64,000 nt of DNA, taken from positions 124,001 to 188,000 of the forward strand of contig BCKE01000003.1 in the NCBI GenBank assembly GCA_001600495.1, read 5' to 3'. The notes under the pieces were generated by a model that saw nothing but the letters and a program-made list of their open reading frames with translations, was not told where the DNA came from and did not search any database. Shown here piece by piece: positions 11,837 through 20,720 of this stretch (within the stretch, counting starts at the first letter, position 1; each line of letters starts with the position of its first letter). The position numbers and the translations under genes were made by a program. The DNA is from Pilasporangium apinafurcum (Eukaryota; Oomycota; Peronosporomycetes; Pythiales; Pythiaceae).

Positions 11837-12100
11837 GTGGACGAGTTCAGGACGAGCAAGCTGTGTTGTGCTTGTCACAAGAAGATGAAGGGGTTTACCC
11901 TTGATGAAAGAATTATCAGTGACGGTCTTTATGGTATGCGACACTACAAAAATAGTGAATGCCATCGCACATTGTGGTACCGTGACATCAACGCCGCAAT
12001 CAACATTTTGAGACTATTCATCGACCAAGTGAAGGAAAAGAGGAGACTCGAGTTGTTCACGAGGGAAAAGAGTGAATTGGTATTCGAAATCACAAACTGA
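11837..12100 (+). pseudogene. Fanzor/TnpB C-terminal zinc finger and RuvC-III motif
   Basis: The frame reads DEFRTSKLCCACHKKMKG, a ~28-residue linker, then a histidine- and cysteine-containing segment (HYKNSECHRTLWYRDINAA). This is the diagnostic C-terminus of TnpB/Fanzor proteins: the TSK.C..C finger, the second Cys pair (here partly replaced, KNSEC instead of C..C), and the RD(I/V)NAA.NI motif that supplies the last RuvC aspartate. It follows the N-terminal part by about 40 bp in a different frame and is followed within 50 bp by the right palindrome. The second half of the zinc finger looks degraded, with one expected Cys replaced by Tyr or Lys. Confidence 0.75.
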
Positions 12101-12150
12101 GGTGATAAACGACCTCACTGCTATGATTCCGGGAACGGATGACTGTAACT

Positions 12151-12204
12151 TTTATTCCCCAGGTGTTCTGTATCACGCGTGATACAGAACACCTGGGGAA
12201 TAAA
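12151..12204. repeat. Right terminal perfect palindrome, 54 bp
   Basis: Two 27 bp arms meet with no spacer at 12177/12178. The outer arm reads TTTATTCCCCA and the centre is CACGCGTG. The inner 14 bp of the arm differ from the left palindrome at 7 positions, yet the right palindrome is itself perfect. It ends 318 bp before the ATG of GH1 copy 3. Confidence 0.97.
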
Positions 12205-12521
12205 GGCTAGGCCGGATAAAGTGCTTTACATTGCACAGAACGCTAAGCTCTTTTGCAACTTTTAAAGGCAAAAAAGATGAGTGCATAAAATCTCACATGG
12301 ATACCTATTGAAATGTGAAGTGGTTGATAGCTCCCTGCCAAAATTTTCACTCTTTACAACAGTACCACTTCTGATTTAGTTGAAGATGGACGGCGCTGTT
12401 CCTTCTCTCACGCATTGTGCTTTCTATCCGACAGAAAATTTGGAATCTTCTCACTCTACATCTCCCCACGAAGAGCTCACAGCGCCAGCAATACCAATTA
12501 TCTGCTTCTTCACCAACGAGA

Positions 12522-14255
12522 ATGCATCTGTGGGCTGTCAGTGCGCTTGCGCTGTTTACATCATCCGCAGTGGCGGCAGAATCAACGCGTTGCTTTCCCG
12601 ATGGATTTCTCTTCGGCTCTGCCACAGCTGCTTACCAAGTCGAGGGTGCGTGGAATGAAGGAGGTCGAACACCATCCATCTGGGACGATTTCTGTCATGC
12701 AAACTCTGATGTCGCGTGTGCAAATGTGGCTGATGATTTCTATCATCGCTACAAATCCGACATCCAGCTGATGGTCGAAACAGGTCTCAAATCTTTTCGG
12801 TTCTCCATTTCTTGGTCTCGTGCCATGAATTGGGATCCTGAGACCAAGCAAATGAAAGCCAATCCTCAAGGCATCGCCTTCTATCATGATCTTATTGATG
12901 AATTGAATAAGAATGGTATCGCGCCGATCTTGACACTCTATCACTGGGATCTGCCGTCTGAACTCCAAAATGAACTCGATCCACCTGGCTGGCTCAACGC
13001 TGAGATCATCGATCATTTCGTACAGTTCTCAGAGCTCATGTACCAGGAATTCGGGTCGAAAGTCCAATACTGGACGACGTTTAACGAACCACTTTCCTTC
13101 ATTTCGTCGGGCTATGCCACGGGCATGGGACCACCACAGCTCGGAGGCTCTGAGACGAACGCGTACACAGCAACACATAACATGCTGCTTGCACATGGCC
13201 GCGCCGTCCAGCGATTCCGTGCGCTTCAGCAACAAGAGAATGAAAGCAAAGTTGTCAATGCAGCCGCACGCATCAGTATCGTGCTAAACTTCGACAATGG
13301 CTACCCACTGAACGCATCCGACCCGGCGGATGTAGCGGCGGCTGCACGACTAAGCGCTTTTGACGTTGGTTGGTTTCTCAATCCAATCGTCAATGGCGAT
13401 TATCCGGCTGTGATACGCGAGCGCGCGGGAGCGAATCTACCAGAGTTCACGCCAGAAGAAGTGGAGATTGTGAAAGGTTCCTACGATCTTTTCATGCTCA
13501 ATCACTACTCCTCCCGACTTGTGACAGACTGCGATTCGTCTCGTTCGACGGTCGACTGTGCCAGGCTCTCGCCTGGATGGGAGCGTGATTTGGGCATTGA
13601 TGACACTCGGATCCCCGATGGAGCGCGGCGGGCAGGAGATAAGAACGACAAGTGCCAGGGTTTCAATGGCTACTCACAGGGGTACATGGACACCATCAAA
13701 TGGATGCATACATTTGATCCAAAAGCAGAAATACTGCTGACTGAGAACGGTTGGTGTGGTAACGAAGAGATTGACAATCAAGATCAGTTGTGGTACTACC
13801 AGACACATCTCGAACAAGTGTATAAAGCCATCACAGAAGAAAACATCCCAATCATTGGCTACACAGCGTGGTCATTCTTGGATAATTACGAGTGGGGGTC
13901 GTTCAAGCCGCGCTTTGGACTTTACTATGTGAATTGGACAGCGGAGACAGGTGCACATGACGAAGTGACACCGAAGAACTCGGATCTTTCGCGTGTTCCG
14001 CGTACAGCTGCGAAATGGTATGCGCAGTTGGCCAAAACCAACTGCCTCAATGATAATGATGGCGGTGCATTGGGTATTCCTGCTGCTGCCAAAGTGATCA
14101 CAGGAACGTCCACAGCATCGACGTGGTCGTCTGACTGGGTGATCCTTGCTCTGGCGGTCGTGGTCATCGGAGCGATTGTGGTCGTGGCACATCGCTACAT
14201 GCAGTCGCGGGGAACTGCTCAGGAGAAGACCCCATTGGTTGCGGAAAGGAAATGA
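12522..14255 (+). CDS. GH1 beta-glucosidase, membrane-anchored (array copy 3)
   Basis: 577 residues from the ATG at 12522 (signal peptide MHLWAVSALALFTSSAVAAE). An open frame upstream lacks a signal peptide and is not preferred. The acid/base residue is E189 and the nucleophile E408. The membrane span is at about 538-558 (VILALAVVVIGAIVVVA), followed by HRYMQSRG and a tail with EKTPLV and five further residues (AERK at the end), longer than in copies 1, 2 and 6. The first 400 bp of the GH1 domain contain long runs identical to copy 4, while the segment at 13692-13774 matches copy 2 with one difference, so this gene is a mosaic. Confidence 0.95.
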   Translation: MHLWAVSALALFTSSAVAAESTRCFPDGFLFGSATAAYQVEGAWNEGGRTPSIWDDFCHANSDVACANVADDFYHRYKSDIQLMVETGLKSFRFSISWSRAMNWDPETKQMKANPQGIAFYHDLIDELNKNGIAPILTLYHWDLPSELQNELDPPGWLNAEIIDHFVQFSELMYQEFGSKVQYWTTFNEPLSFISSGYATGMGPPQLGGSETNAYTATHNMLLAHGRAVQRFRALQQQENESKVVNAAARISIVLNFDNGYPLNASDPADVAAAARLSAFDVGWFLNPIVNGDYPAVIRERAGANLPEFTPEEVEIVKGSYDLFMLNHYSSRLVTDCDSSRSTVDCARLSPGWERDLGIDDTRIPDGARRAGDKNDKCQGFNGYSQGYMDTIKWMHTFDPKAEILLTENGWCGNEEIDNQDQLWYYQTHLEQVYKAITEENIPIIGYTAWSFLDNYEWGSFKPRFGLYYVNWTAETGAHDEVTPKNSDLSRVPRTAAKWYAQLAKTNCLNDNDGGALGIPAAAKVITGTSTASTWSSDWVILALAVVVIGAIVVVAHRYMQSRGTAQEKTPLVAERK

Positions 14256-14640
14256 GCCGATCAGAAAGAAAGAATGAGTATCTAGCTGATCGCTTTTGGA
14301 TGGAATTCACATGCGTAGAATTGACCTATAACTCTTCAAGAACCATGTTGGTCGATTGGCGTGGATAGCGTGTTTTGATACGCACTTTTAGATTTCACCT
14401 ATTTTTCAAACAGCGCTAGCAATTGATTGGGATAGTTGTTGGTTGAGTCATCGTGGATGGCTCACCTATCATCGGAATGATGCGTGGTTGAAGGAGTGAT
14501 GCGTGTGGTTGAAGCAGCTTGCGTGAATGATGATCAAGCAGCGCCATCTTCTCGCGCATGAATAGATGACCCCTATTCAACGCACAGCTCCTCTTCCTTG
14601 TTCATAGTTACCATTTGATCAGCAGTCATACGTCTGGTGA
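14256..14640. other. Intergenic between GH1 copy 3 and the dead copy
   Basis: A 385 bp spacer. A short imperfect direct repeat is visible around 14475-14520 (two runs of gatgcgtg followed by gttgaag). No gene is supported. Confidence 0.4.
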
Positions 14641-15855
14641 TGCATACTTTGCTTGTACCCACTGCTTCAGTAAGCGCAGAGTCACGCTGCTTTCCCGATG
14701 GGTTTCTCTTTGTTTTCGCCACGACTGCTTACCAGGTTGAAAGCGTGTGAAATGAAAGCGGTTGCACGTGCTCCATTTGATCACGAAGCTTATGCGTCGC
14801 AATCAACCAGATATTGATTTCTACCACATGATCATTGACGAATTGCTGACCAATAACATCACGCGGATCTACCACTGGGATCTCTGAACGGAGTTGTATC
14901 ATAAGTTATCTCTCCCGAATAGCTCAGTGATGACATCTTCGGCTATTTCGTCGACTATGCGGAACTCACGCACCAGGAATCCGAGCGCAAGGTCGAGTAC
15001 TGGGTAATGGTTAATGAATCAATTATCTTTATCGTGTTTGGATATGGGAAGGTTTTAGCGCACCAGCGATGTCAGGATCCGACATGAGCACGTGCGCTGT
15101 TGTATAGAACGTCTTGTTTTTACATGAAAAATCGGTCCAGCATTCCGCGAATTCAAGGTCAATCCTTTGGCTATGAACGACAAAGCGCAGATTGACATCG
15201 TTCTTCCTGTTGACTACTCATACACTGATCCAACAGATGCGGAGACAGTGGATAGATAATTGCAGGTCAGTATAAGCTGGTTTTCGGGTCTAATTGTGTC
15301 TAGTGGTTGCTCTTCGGTGATGCGTGAACGCACCGCCAAGAACTTTCCATCGTTCACAAAAGAGTATATGGCGCTGATAAAGGGCTCATATGACTTGCTG
15401 ATGATCAATCACTACTTGTCATACCTCACTGTTGATCGCACTTCCGCAACCTCGATGGTGGACTGTAGTACTTTGTCCATTGAGTGGTAAACTAACCTCG
15501 GTATTGATCAGTCGCGCTTACTTAAGGAAACGAGAACTCTGGTTCTACCGGACACATCTCGAACAAGTGTATAAAGCCATCACAGAAGAAAACATCCCAA
15601 TCATTGGATATACAGCGTGGTCATTCCTAGATAACTATGAGTGGGGAACTTTCACACCACGCTTTGGACTTTATTATGTGAATTGGACATCTCAGACTGG
15701 GTCAAAAGAGGGGTATACACCCAAGTCGATCGAATTGGAGCGCATCCCTCGCACAGCAGCGAAGTGGTACGCTCAAGTAACCAAGAGTGGTTGCTTGGAC
15801 GAAGATACTGTAGCTGCTGCTTCTCTATTTGCGTCTGTTTCAACTTCGCAGTAGT
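14641..15855 (+). pseudogene. Decayed GH1 beta-glucosidase copy
   Basis: The array holds one near full-length dead copy. A start and a poor signal region at 14641 lead to the family opening (CTGCTTTCCCGATGGGTTTC) and on through recognisable pieces of the GH1 domain: the 'FYH.LIDEL..NNIT' region (14816-14860), the region equivalent to WTTFNEP, here eroded (15000-15030), and 'MRERTAKNFPSFTKE' (15320-15365). Frames shift repeatedly, in-frame stops occur, and a stretch equivalent to roughly 100 residues is missing between the opening and FYH. The nucleophile region (TENGW) is also missing. From 15537 to 15779 the copy is suddenly intact and almost identical to copy 2. The membrane span and tail are degraded. 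Confidence 0.9.
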
Positions 15856-16416
15856 TGGATAGTGTAGTAGTTGTAGGGCTCATCGCTGCGATGGCTGTCA
15901 GTGTTACTCGTCACTTCGGAAAGCAGCGTGATTCTATCCATGAACAAAAAAGCTCTTGCTGTACGGAAATATGAAATTAAGTCAAGGTGCATTCTGGAGG
16001 TTTATCATACACCACTCTGTAGGCGAGGATAGAATAGTAATGCATAACTTTATTGCTGCTTGCAACTTGTTCTGATGTTTATTACCACCTTTGCGTAAAT
16101 GATCTATTTGTTCGTCTAGTGAAATCGTATTGTTAGAGCTAAAAGATAAATTGTCAGATTAGTCAACTTTCTGAAAGCAAACCTTTGAACAACTCCATGC
16201 TACTCATAATTTGATGGGTACCATGGTTTGATGAGTGGTTGCATCACATTCCATCTTGCGCAATCCGCTGCAAATCATCATTTCTATGCAAGTCATTGAA
16301 GATCTCCCCTACAAGTATGTGTGTATGCTCTAACTATATCAGTACTCTCACACACAAACAGGCTCCTCATTTTGCAAAGTATCTGGCCACAACCACCTGG
16401 TTTTTCTCCGTCAGCA
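15856..16416. other. Intergenic after the dead GH1 copy
   Basis: About 560 bp. The first 70 bp still hold degraded sequence from the membrane-span region of the dead copy (for example VVVGLIAAMAVSVTRHF around 15867-15920). The rest is AT-rich promoter DNA for copy 4, with no further gene. Confidence 0.45.
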
Positions 16417-18159
16417 ATGCGATTCATCCTTCCCGGTTTGCTCGCCTGCTCGTTTGCACTGTTTGCGTTGCCTGTTGCTGACAGCAGCAAAGGTGCACGC
16501 TGCTTTCCCGATGGATTTCTCTTCGGCTCTGCCACAGCTGCTTACCAGGTCGAGGGTGCGTGGAATGAAGGAGGCCGAACACCCAGCATTTGCGATGATT
16601 TCTGTCATGCAAACTCTGATGTCGCGTGTGCAAATGTGGCTGATGATTTCTATCATCGCTACAAATCCGACATCCAGCTGATGGTCGAAACAGGTCTCAA
16701 ATCTTTTCGGTTCTCCATTTCTTGGTCTCGTGCCATGAATTGGGATCCTGAGACCAAGCAAATGAAAGCCAATCCTCAAGGCATCGCCTTCTATCATGAT
16801 CTTATTGATGAATTGAATAAGAATGGTATCACGCCGATCATGACCATTTACCATTGGGATCTGCCGTCGGAGCTACACACTGAGCTGTCCCCACCTGGCT
16901 GGCTCAACGCTGAGATCATCGATCATTTCGTACAGTTCTCAGAGCTCATGTACCAGGAATTCGGGTCGAAAGTGCAATACTGGACTACATTCAACGAGCC
17001 ATGGGCATTTGTGGGTATGGGTTATGGCACGGGTCGCCTAGCACCAGGATTCCGTGGATCTGAGACGCAAGCGTATGTCGCTGCTCACAATGTCCTGCTC
17101 TCGCACGGCAAAGCTGTCCAGCGGTTTCGGGAGCTCAAAGATAGCAATTCTGCGGTGATCCATCCCAGCGCACGCATTGGCATTGTACTCCCCATCCAGT
17201 ATACGTATCCACTAAATCCCTCTGATTCCCGCGATGTCGCTGCCGCAGAAAGACAATTGCAGTTCACCGCTGGTTGGTTCTTGAATCCAGTAGTGAACGG
17301 TGAGTACCCAGCAGTCATGCGCGAACGTGTGGGCGATCGCTTGCCTTCCTTTACAAGTGAAGAAGCTGCTATGTTGAAGGGCTCGTACGATCTCTTCATG
17401 CTCAACCACTACTCGTCCAATCTCGTGACTGACTGTGACTCCAATACCTCGAGTATCAAGTGCGGGAGTTTGTCCGCTGGTTGGGAACGTGATATGGGGC
17501 TTGACGGGTGGATGAGCACGGACCCAACAAGAATGCCAACCGGTGCACTGTGGGCCGGTGCGGATAATGACAAGTGTGGCACATTTAATGGCTACCCACA
17601 GGGTTATATGGATGCCATCAAGTGGATGCATGCCTTTGACACAAAGGCAGACATTTTGTTGACCGAAAACGGCTGGTGTGGCACAGAAGAGATCGACAAT
17701 CCTAAACAACTCTGGTATTACCAGACTTACATGGAACAAGTCTACAAAGCCATTGTGGAGGAGAATATTTCCGTGATTGGACACACGGTCTGGTCATTCG
17801 TGGACAATTACGAGTGGGGGTCGTTCAAGCCTCGGTTTGGGATGTTCTTTGTCAACTGGACGGCAGAGACTGGAACGAAGAACGAAGTGACACCGAAGGA
17901 CACAGATCTCGCGCGAATCCCACGAATTGGGACAAAATGGTATGCGCAATTAGCTAAGACCAACTGTCTCGATTTCGACAGTTTTGACCTCGTTGATCTG
18001 GCTGAGGCTTCAGAGAACACGGTGGCCAGTTGGTCGTCAGGAGCGATGATCTACTGGGTGGTGGGTATCGCTGGAGTGATCTTTGCAGTGACTCGTCATA
18101 GGCGCAAGCAAATGGTGAGTTCGGCGCAGGAACGTGGACCATTGCTGGTAACTGAGTAA
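16417..18159 (+). CDS. GH1 beta-glucosidase, membrane-anchored (array copy 4)
   Basis: 580 residues from the ATG at 16417 (MRFILPGLLACSFALFALPVADS signal peptide). The acid/base residue is E194 in TFNEPWAF and the nucleophile E417. The second aglycone-side residue after the NEP motif is Trp here and in copies 5 and 7 (NEPW), against Leu in copies 1-3, 6 and 8 (NEPL), which may mark two specificity groups. The loop DMGLDGWMSTDPTRMPTGALW is longer than in copies 1-3. The usual SIWDDF motif near the N-terminus reads SICDDF. The membrane span is at about 544-561, with the tail QERGPLLVTE. Confidence 0.95.
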   Translation: MRFILPGLLACSFALFALPVADSSKGARCFPDGFLFGSATAAYQVEGAWNEGGRTPSICDDFCHANSDVACANVADDFYHRYKSDIQLMVETGLKSFRFSISWSRAMNWDPETKQMKANPQGIAFYHDLIDELNKNGITPIMTIYHWDLPSELHTELSPPGWLNAEIIDHFVQFSELMYQEFGSKVQYWTTFNEPWAFVGMGYGTGRLAPGFRGSETQAYVAAHNVLLSHGKAVQRFRELKDSNSAVIHPSARIGIVLPIQYTYPLNPSDSRDVAAAERQLQFTAGWFLNPVVNGEYPAVMRERVGDRLPSFTSEEAAMLKGSYDLFMLNHYSSNLVTDCDSNTSSIKCGSLSAGWERDMGLDGWMSTDPTRMPTGALWAGADNDKCGTFNGYPQGYMDAIKWMHAFDTKADILLTENGWCGTEEIDNPKQLWYYQTYMEQVYKAIVEENISVIGHTVWSFVDNYEWGSFKPRFGMFFVNWTAETGTKNEVTPKDTDLARIPRIGTKWYAQLAKTNCLDFDSFDLVDLAEASENTVASWSSGAMIYWVVGIAGVIFAVTRHRRKQMVSSAQERGPLLVTE

Positions 18160-18492
18160 GGACAGTTTAGCATTGCTTGAGTGGTTCAAGTTGGTTGCTT
18201 GCCAATATATCGTGTTTTGAAACATTTTGTAATTTTTTTACCTTTTTTTGGTTTTTTGATCTTAGTATCTTACGACTATTCACCTACTTTTGATTTTTTA
18301 GATTTGTTAATTCCTGTGTTACATCAAAAGTGGTTAGAGAGAGGGTAGGGTTATTGATTAGTGGTTGAAGTTGCGTAGCCATGTGATCCAATGCCCGATG
18401 CCAATGTTGCATCATGCAGCACTTGTCTACTAATTCCCATCAGCAACTGCACACTTTGGTTGCTATATTTCGCAATTTCCCATCGCCTCACC
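18160..18492. other. Intergenic between GH1 copies 4 and 5
   Basis: 333 bp, AT-rich with T tracts at 18230-18260. A TATTTCGC block at 18467-18474 resembles the oomycete flanking promoter region (FPR) and lies 19-26 bp before the ATG of copy 5. No gene. Confidence 0.45.
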
Positions 18493-20235
18493 ATGCGTCT
18501 GAATATATTGGCTGGCGTGCTTGCGCTGCTCACGTCCACTACCGCAGCTGCTGAATCGCGCTGCTTTCCCGACGGCTTTCTCTTCGGTTCCGCCACTGCG
18601 TCATACCAAGTCGAGGGCGCCGTCAACGCTGGCGGTCGTACACCATCCATCTGGGACGACTTCTGCCGTGAACGACCTGGTCTTGAGTGCGCCAATGTCG
18701 CTGATGACTTTTACCACCGATACAAGGAAGATATCCAACTCATGGTCGAATCCGGTCTCAAACAGTTTCGGTTCTCGATTTCATGGTCGCGTCTGATGAA
18801 TTGGGATCCCTCTACTAAGAAAATGAAGGCAAACCAGCCAGGGATCGACTTTTACCATGACTTGATTGATGAACTAAACAGAAATCACGTTACTCCTGTC
18901 ATGACGATCTACCACTGGGATCTCCCCATCGAACTCCAGACCGAACTATCTCCACCCGGGTGGCTCAACCGCGCAATCGTAGACCATTATATGGACTTTG
19001 CGGAGCTCATATTCCAGGAATTTGGTGCTAAAGTGAACTACTGGACCACCTTCAATGAGCCGTGGGCATTCGTGGGGCTTGGTTATGCCCTCGGCATGCA
19101 TGCGCCGGGTTTTTCAGGCTCGGATACACAAGCGTACACAGCTGCTCATAACGTGCTGCTGTCACATGGCCGTGCAGTTCAACGTTTCCGGGAGCTGAAA
19201 GCAACTGACACGACCATTCACAGTAGCGCTCGTATCGGCATTGTGCTCCCCGTCCAGTACTCATATCCGTTGAACGCCTCAGATCCACTTGATGTGGCTG
19301 CGGCTGATCGTCAATTGCAATTCACAGCTGGATGGTTCTTGAACCCAGTAGTGCATGGAGAATACCCTGCGGTCATGCGTGAGCGCGTCGGCGATCGCTT
19401 GCCACAGTTCACAGCGGAAGAAGCTGCGATACTTAAAGGTTCATACGATCTCTTCATGCTCAACCACTACGCGTCCAGTCTTGTCACTGACTGTACATCC
19501 AAGAATGCTAAGACCAGTTGTGATAGTTTGTCTCCTGGCTGGGAACGAGATATGGGACTTGACGGAATGCTCAGCTTTGATGCGTCACGTCTACCGAAGG
19601 GAGCGCGATGGGCCGGTACTGGGAACGATAAGTGCGGTATGTTCAGCGGCTACCCGCCGGGATACCTAGACACGATGAAGTGGATGCATGCCTTTGACAA
19701 AAAGGCAGACATTCTGTTAACTGAGAATGGCTGGTGCGGTAACGAGACAATCGATAATCAGGACCAACTCTGGTACTATCAGACCCACCTAGAGCAAGTG
19801 TACAAGGCAATTAAGGAGGAAAATATTCCAGTCATTGGTTACACAGTCTGGTCGTTTGTTGACAACTACGAATGGGGATCCTTCAAGCCTCGATTTGGGA
19901 TGTTCTATGTCAATTTCACCTCCGAAACCGGATCCAAAGACTACTACACGTCAAAGAAGACTGATCTTGCACGGATTCCGCGCACGGCGGCGAAATGGTA
20001 CGCCCAGGTGGCCAAGAGCAACTGTCTCGATGTTGGTGAAGATGGCACTACAGCAAATATTGCTGCTGTCGCTGGTAGCGCATCGTCTTCCACTTGGTCA
20101 TCACACTACTGGGCAATCGCTGGTGCAATAGTTGCTGTCGCGGGGGTGATCGCGGTGATGACTCGTCGCAATGCTGCTAAACGCAGTTCTCATGCCGAAA
20201 AGAGACCGTTGGTCTATGGAACAGACGGTGTCTGA
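18493..20235 (+). CDS. GH1 beta-glucosidase, membrane-anchored (array copy 5)
   Basis: 580 residues from the ATG at 18493 (MRLNILAGVLALLTSTTAAAE). Catalytic residues are E189 (TFNEPWAF) and E411 (TENGW). It carries the longer loop DMGLDGMLSFDASRLPKG, as in copies 4 and 6, and the NEPW variant. The N-terminal signature region reads EGAVNAGGRTPSIWDDF, where the others have EGAWNEGG or EGGWNETG, so the usual Trp-Asn-Glu is Val-Asn-Ala. That position is conserved in its neighbours, which may change substrate fit or simply be drift. The span at about 538-556 is followed by TRRNAAKRSS and a tail with EKRPLV plus six residues. Confidence 0.95.
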   Translation: MRLNILAGVLALLTSTTAAAESRCFPDGFLFGSATASYQVEGAVNAGGRTPSIWDDFCRERPGLECANVADDFYHRYKEDIQLMVESGLKQFRFSISWSRLMNWDPSTKKMKANQPGIDFYHDLIDELNRNHVTPVMTIYHWDLPIELQTELSPPGWLNRAIVDHYMDFAELIFQEFGAKVNYWTTFNEPWAFVGLGYALGMHAPGFSGSDTQAYTAAHNVLLSHGRAVQRFRELKATDTTIHSSARIGIVLPVQYSYPLNASDPLDVAAADRQLQFTAGWFLNPVVHGEYPAVMRERVGDRLPQFTAEEAAILKGSYDLFMLNHYASSLVTDCTSKNAKTSCDSLSPGWERDMGLDGMLSFDASRLPKGARWAGTGNDKCGMFSGYPPGYLDTMKWMHAFDKKADILLTENGWCGNETIDNQDQLWYYQTHLEQVYKAIKEENIPVIGYTVWSFVDNYEWGSFKPRFGMFYVNFTSETGSKDYYTSKKTDLARIPRTAAKWYAQVAKSNCLDVGEDGTTANIAAVAGSASSSTWSSHYWAIAGAIVAVAGVIAVMTRRNAAKRSSHAEKRPLVYGTDGV

Positions 20236-20720
20236 GCAGTAACGATCCTTCCCTTGAGTTGTAGCGCGAAATCATTCAGGATAAAGATGCTTTATAGACA
20301 ATATCAAGTCATATGTTACTAATCTTTGTATGATTAGCCGACTTTTGAATGTTGTTAACCTTTATCATCATATGCGCTTGCCTTACTGAGTCGCATCCAT
20401 TTTACTTTCCACTTCATCATGATTCAGTCATCGAAATCGTTCTTGGCTATAATAAACCGCACAATGACTCATGGTAGCAGCATCCCCTCTTTGAAGTTTT
20501 ATAAAACTGTCCTGGTTATGTCGTTGCGTAGTAAAAGGATAGTGAAGAAATGTACACATTGCATACCTTTGTCACAGCTGATGACGTCAGCCTGATGTGT
20601 GGTTGAATTAACGTAGCAAACTTTGAATGCCAAATCACACATCCATCGCCTTTGTATCTACAACATAAATTCATCACTTCCCATTTCACATTCAGCTATC
20701 GTGTGCTTCACTTATTAAGC
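20236..20720. other. Intergenic between GH1 copies 5 and 6
   Basis: 485 bp with a clear core promoter at its 3' end (listed separately) and no gene. The region 20570-20600 has a short CAGCTGATGACGTCAGCCTGATG block with a TGACGTCA palindrome, a typical bZIP-type site by sequence. Confidence 0.5.
20674..20687 (+). promoter_or_regulatory. Oomycete Inr-type core promoter of GH1 copy 6
   Basis: TCACTTCCCATTTC matches the oomycete initiator consensus YCAYTYYNNNWTTY at every defined position. It lies 34-47 bp upstream of the ATG at 20721. This spacing is normal for oomycete transcription starts and supports that ATG over the open frame beginning at 20652. Confidence 0.7.

Larger units (their letters stand above)
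10595..12204 (+). mobile_element. Fanzor/TnpB-related element with palindromic ends, internally deleted
   Basis: This is a 1,610 bp unit bounded by two perfect palindromes (10595-10650 and 12151-12204). Between them lie two + strand frames matching the N-terminal part and the zinc-finger/RuvC-III end of a Fanzor (eukaryotic TnpB homologue) nuclease. The expected middle, with the first RuvC aspartate, is absent, so the element looks non-autonomous. It sits between GH1 copies 2 and 3. I could not find a convincing target-site duplication: the left flank ends TTTAGC and the right flank starts GCTAGG. Fanzors ride in several DNA transposon types; the class of this carrier is not clear because the palindromic ends match none I know well. 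Boundaries are defined by the palindromes and are an inference. Confidence 0.7.

Noticed and set aside
10580-12215. Target-site duplication of the Fanzor element
   Set aside because: The flanks TTTAGC and GCTAGG are inverted and not direct, so no duplication could be claimed.
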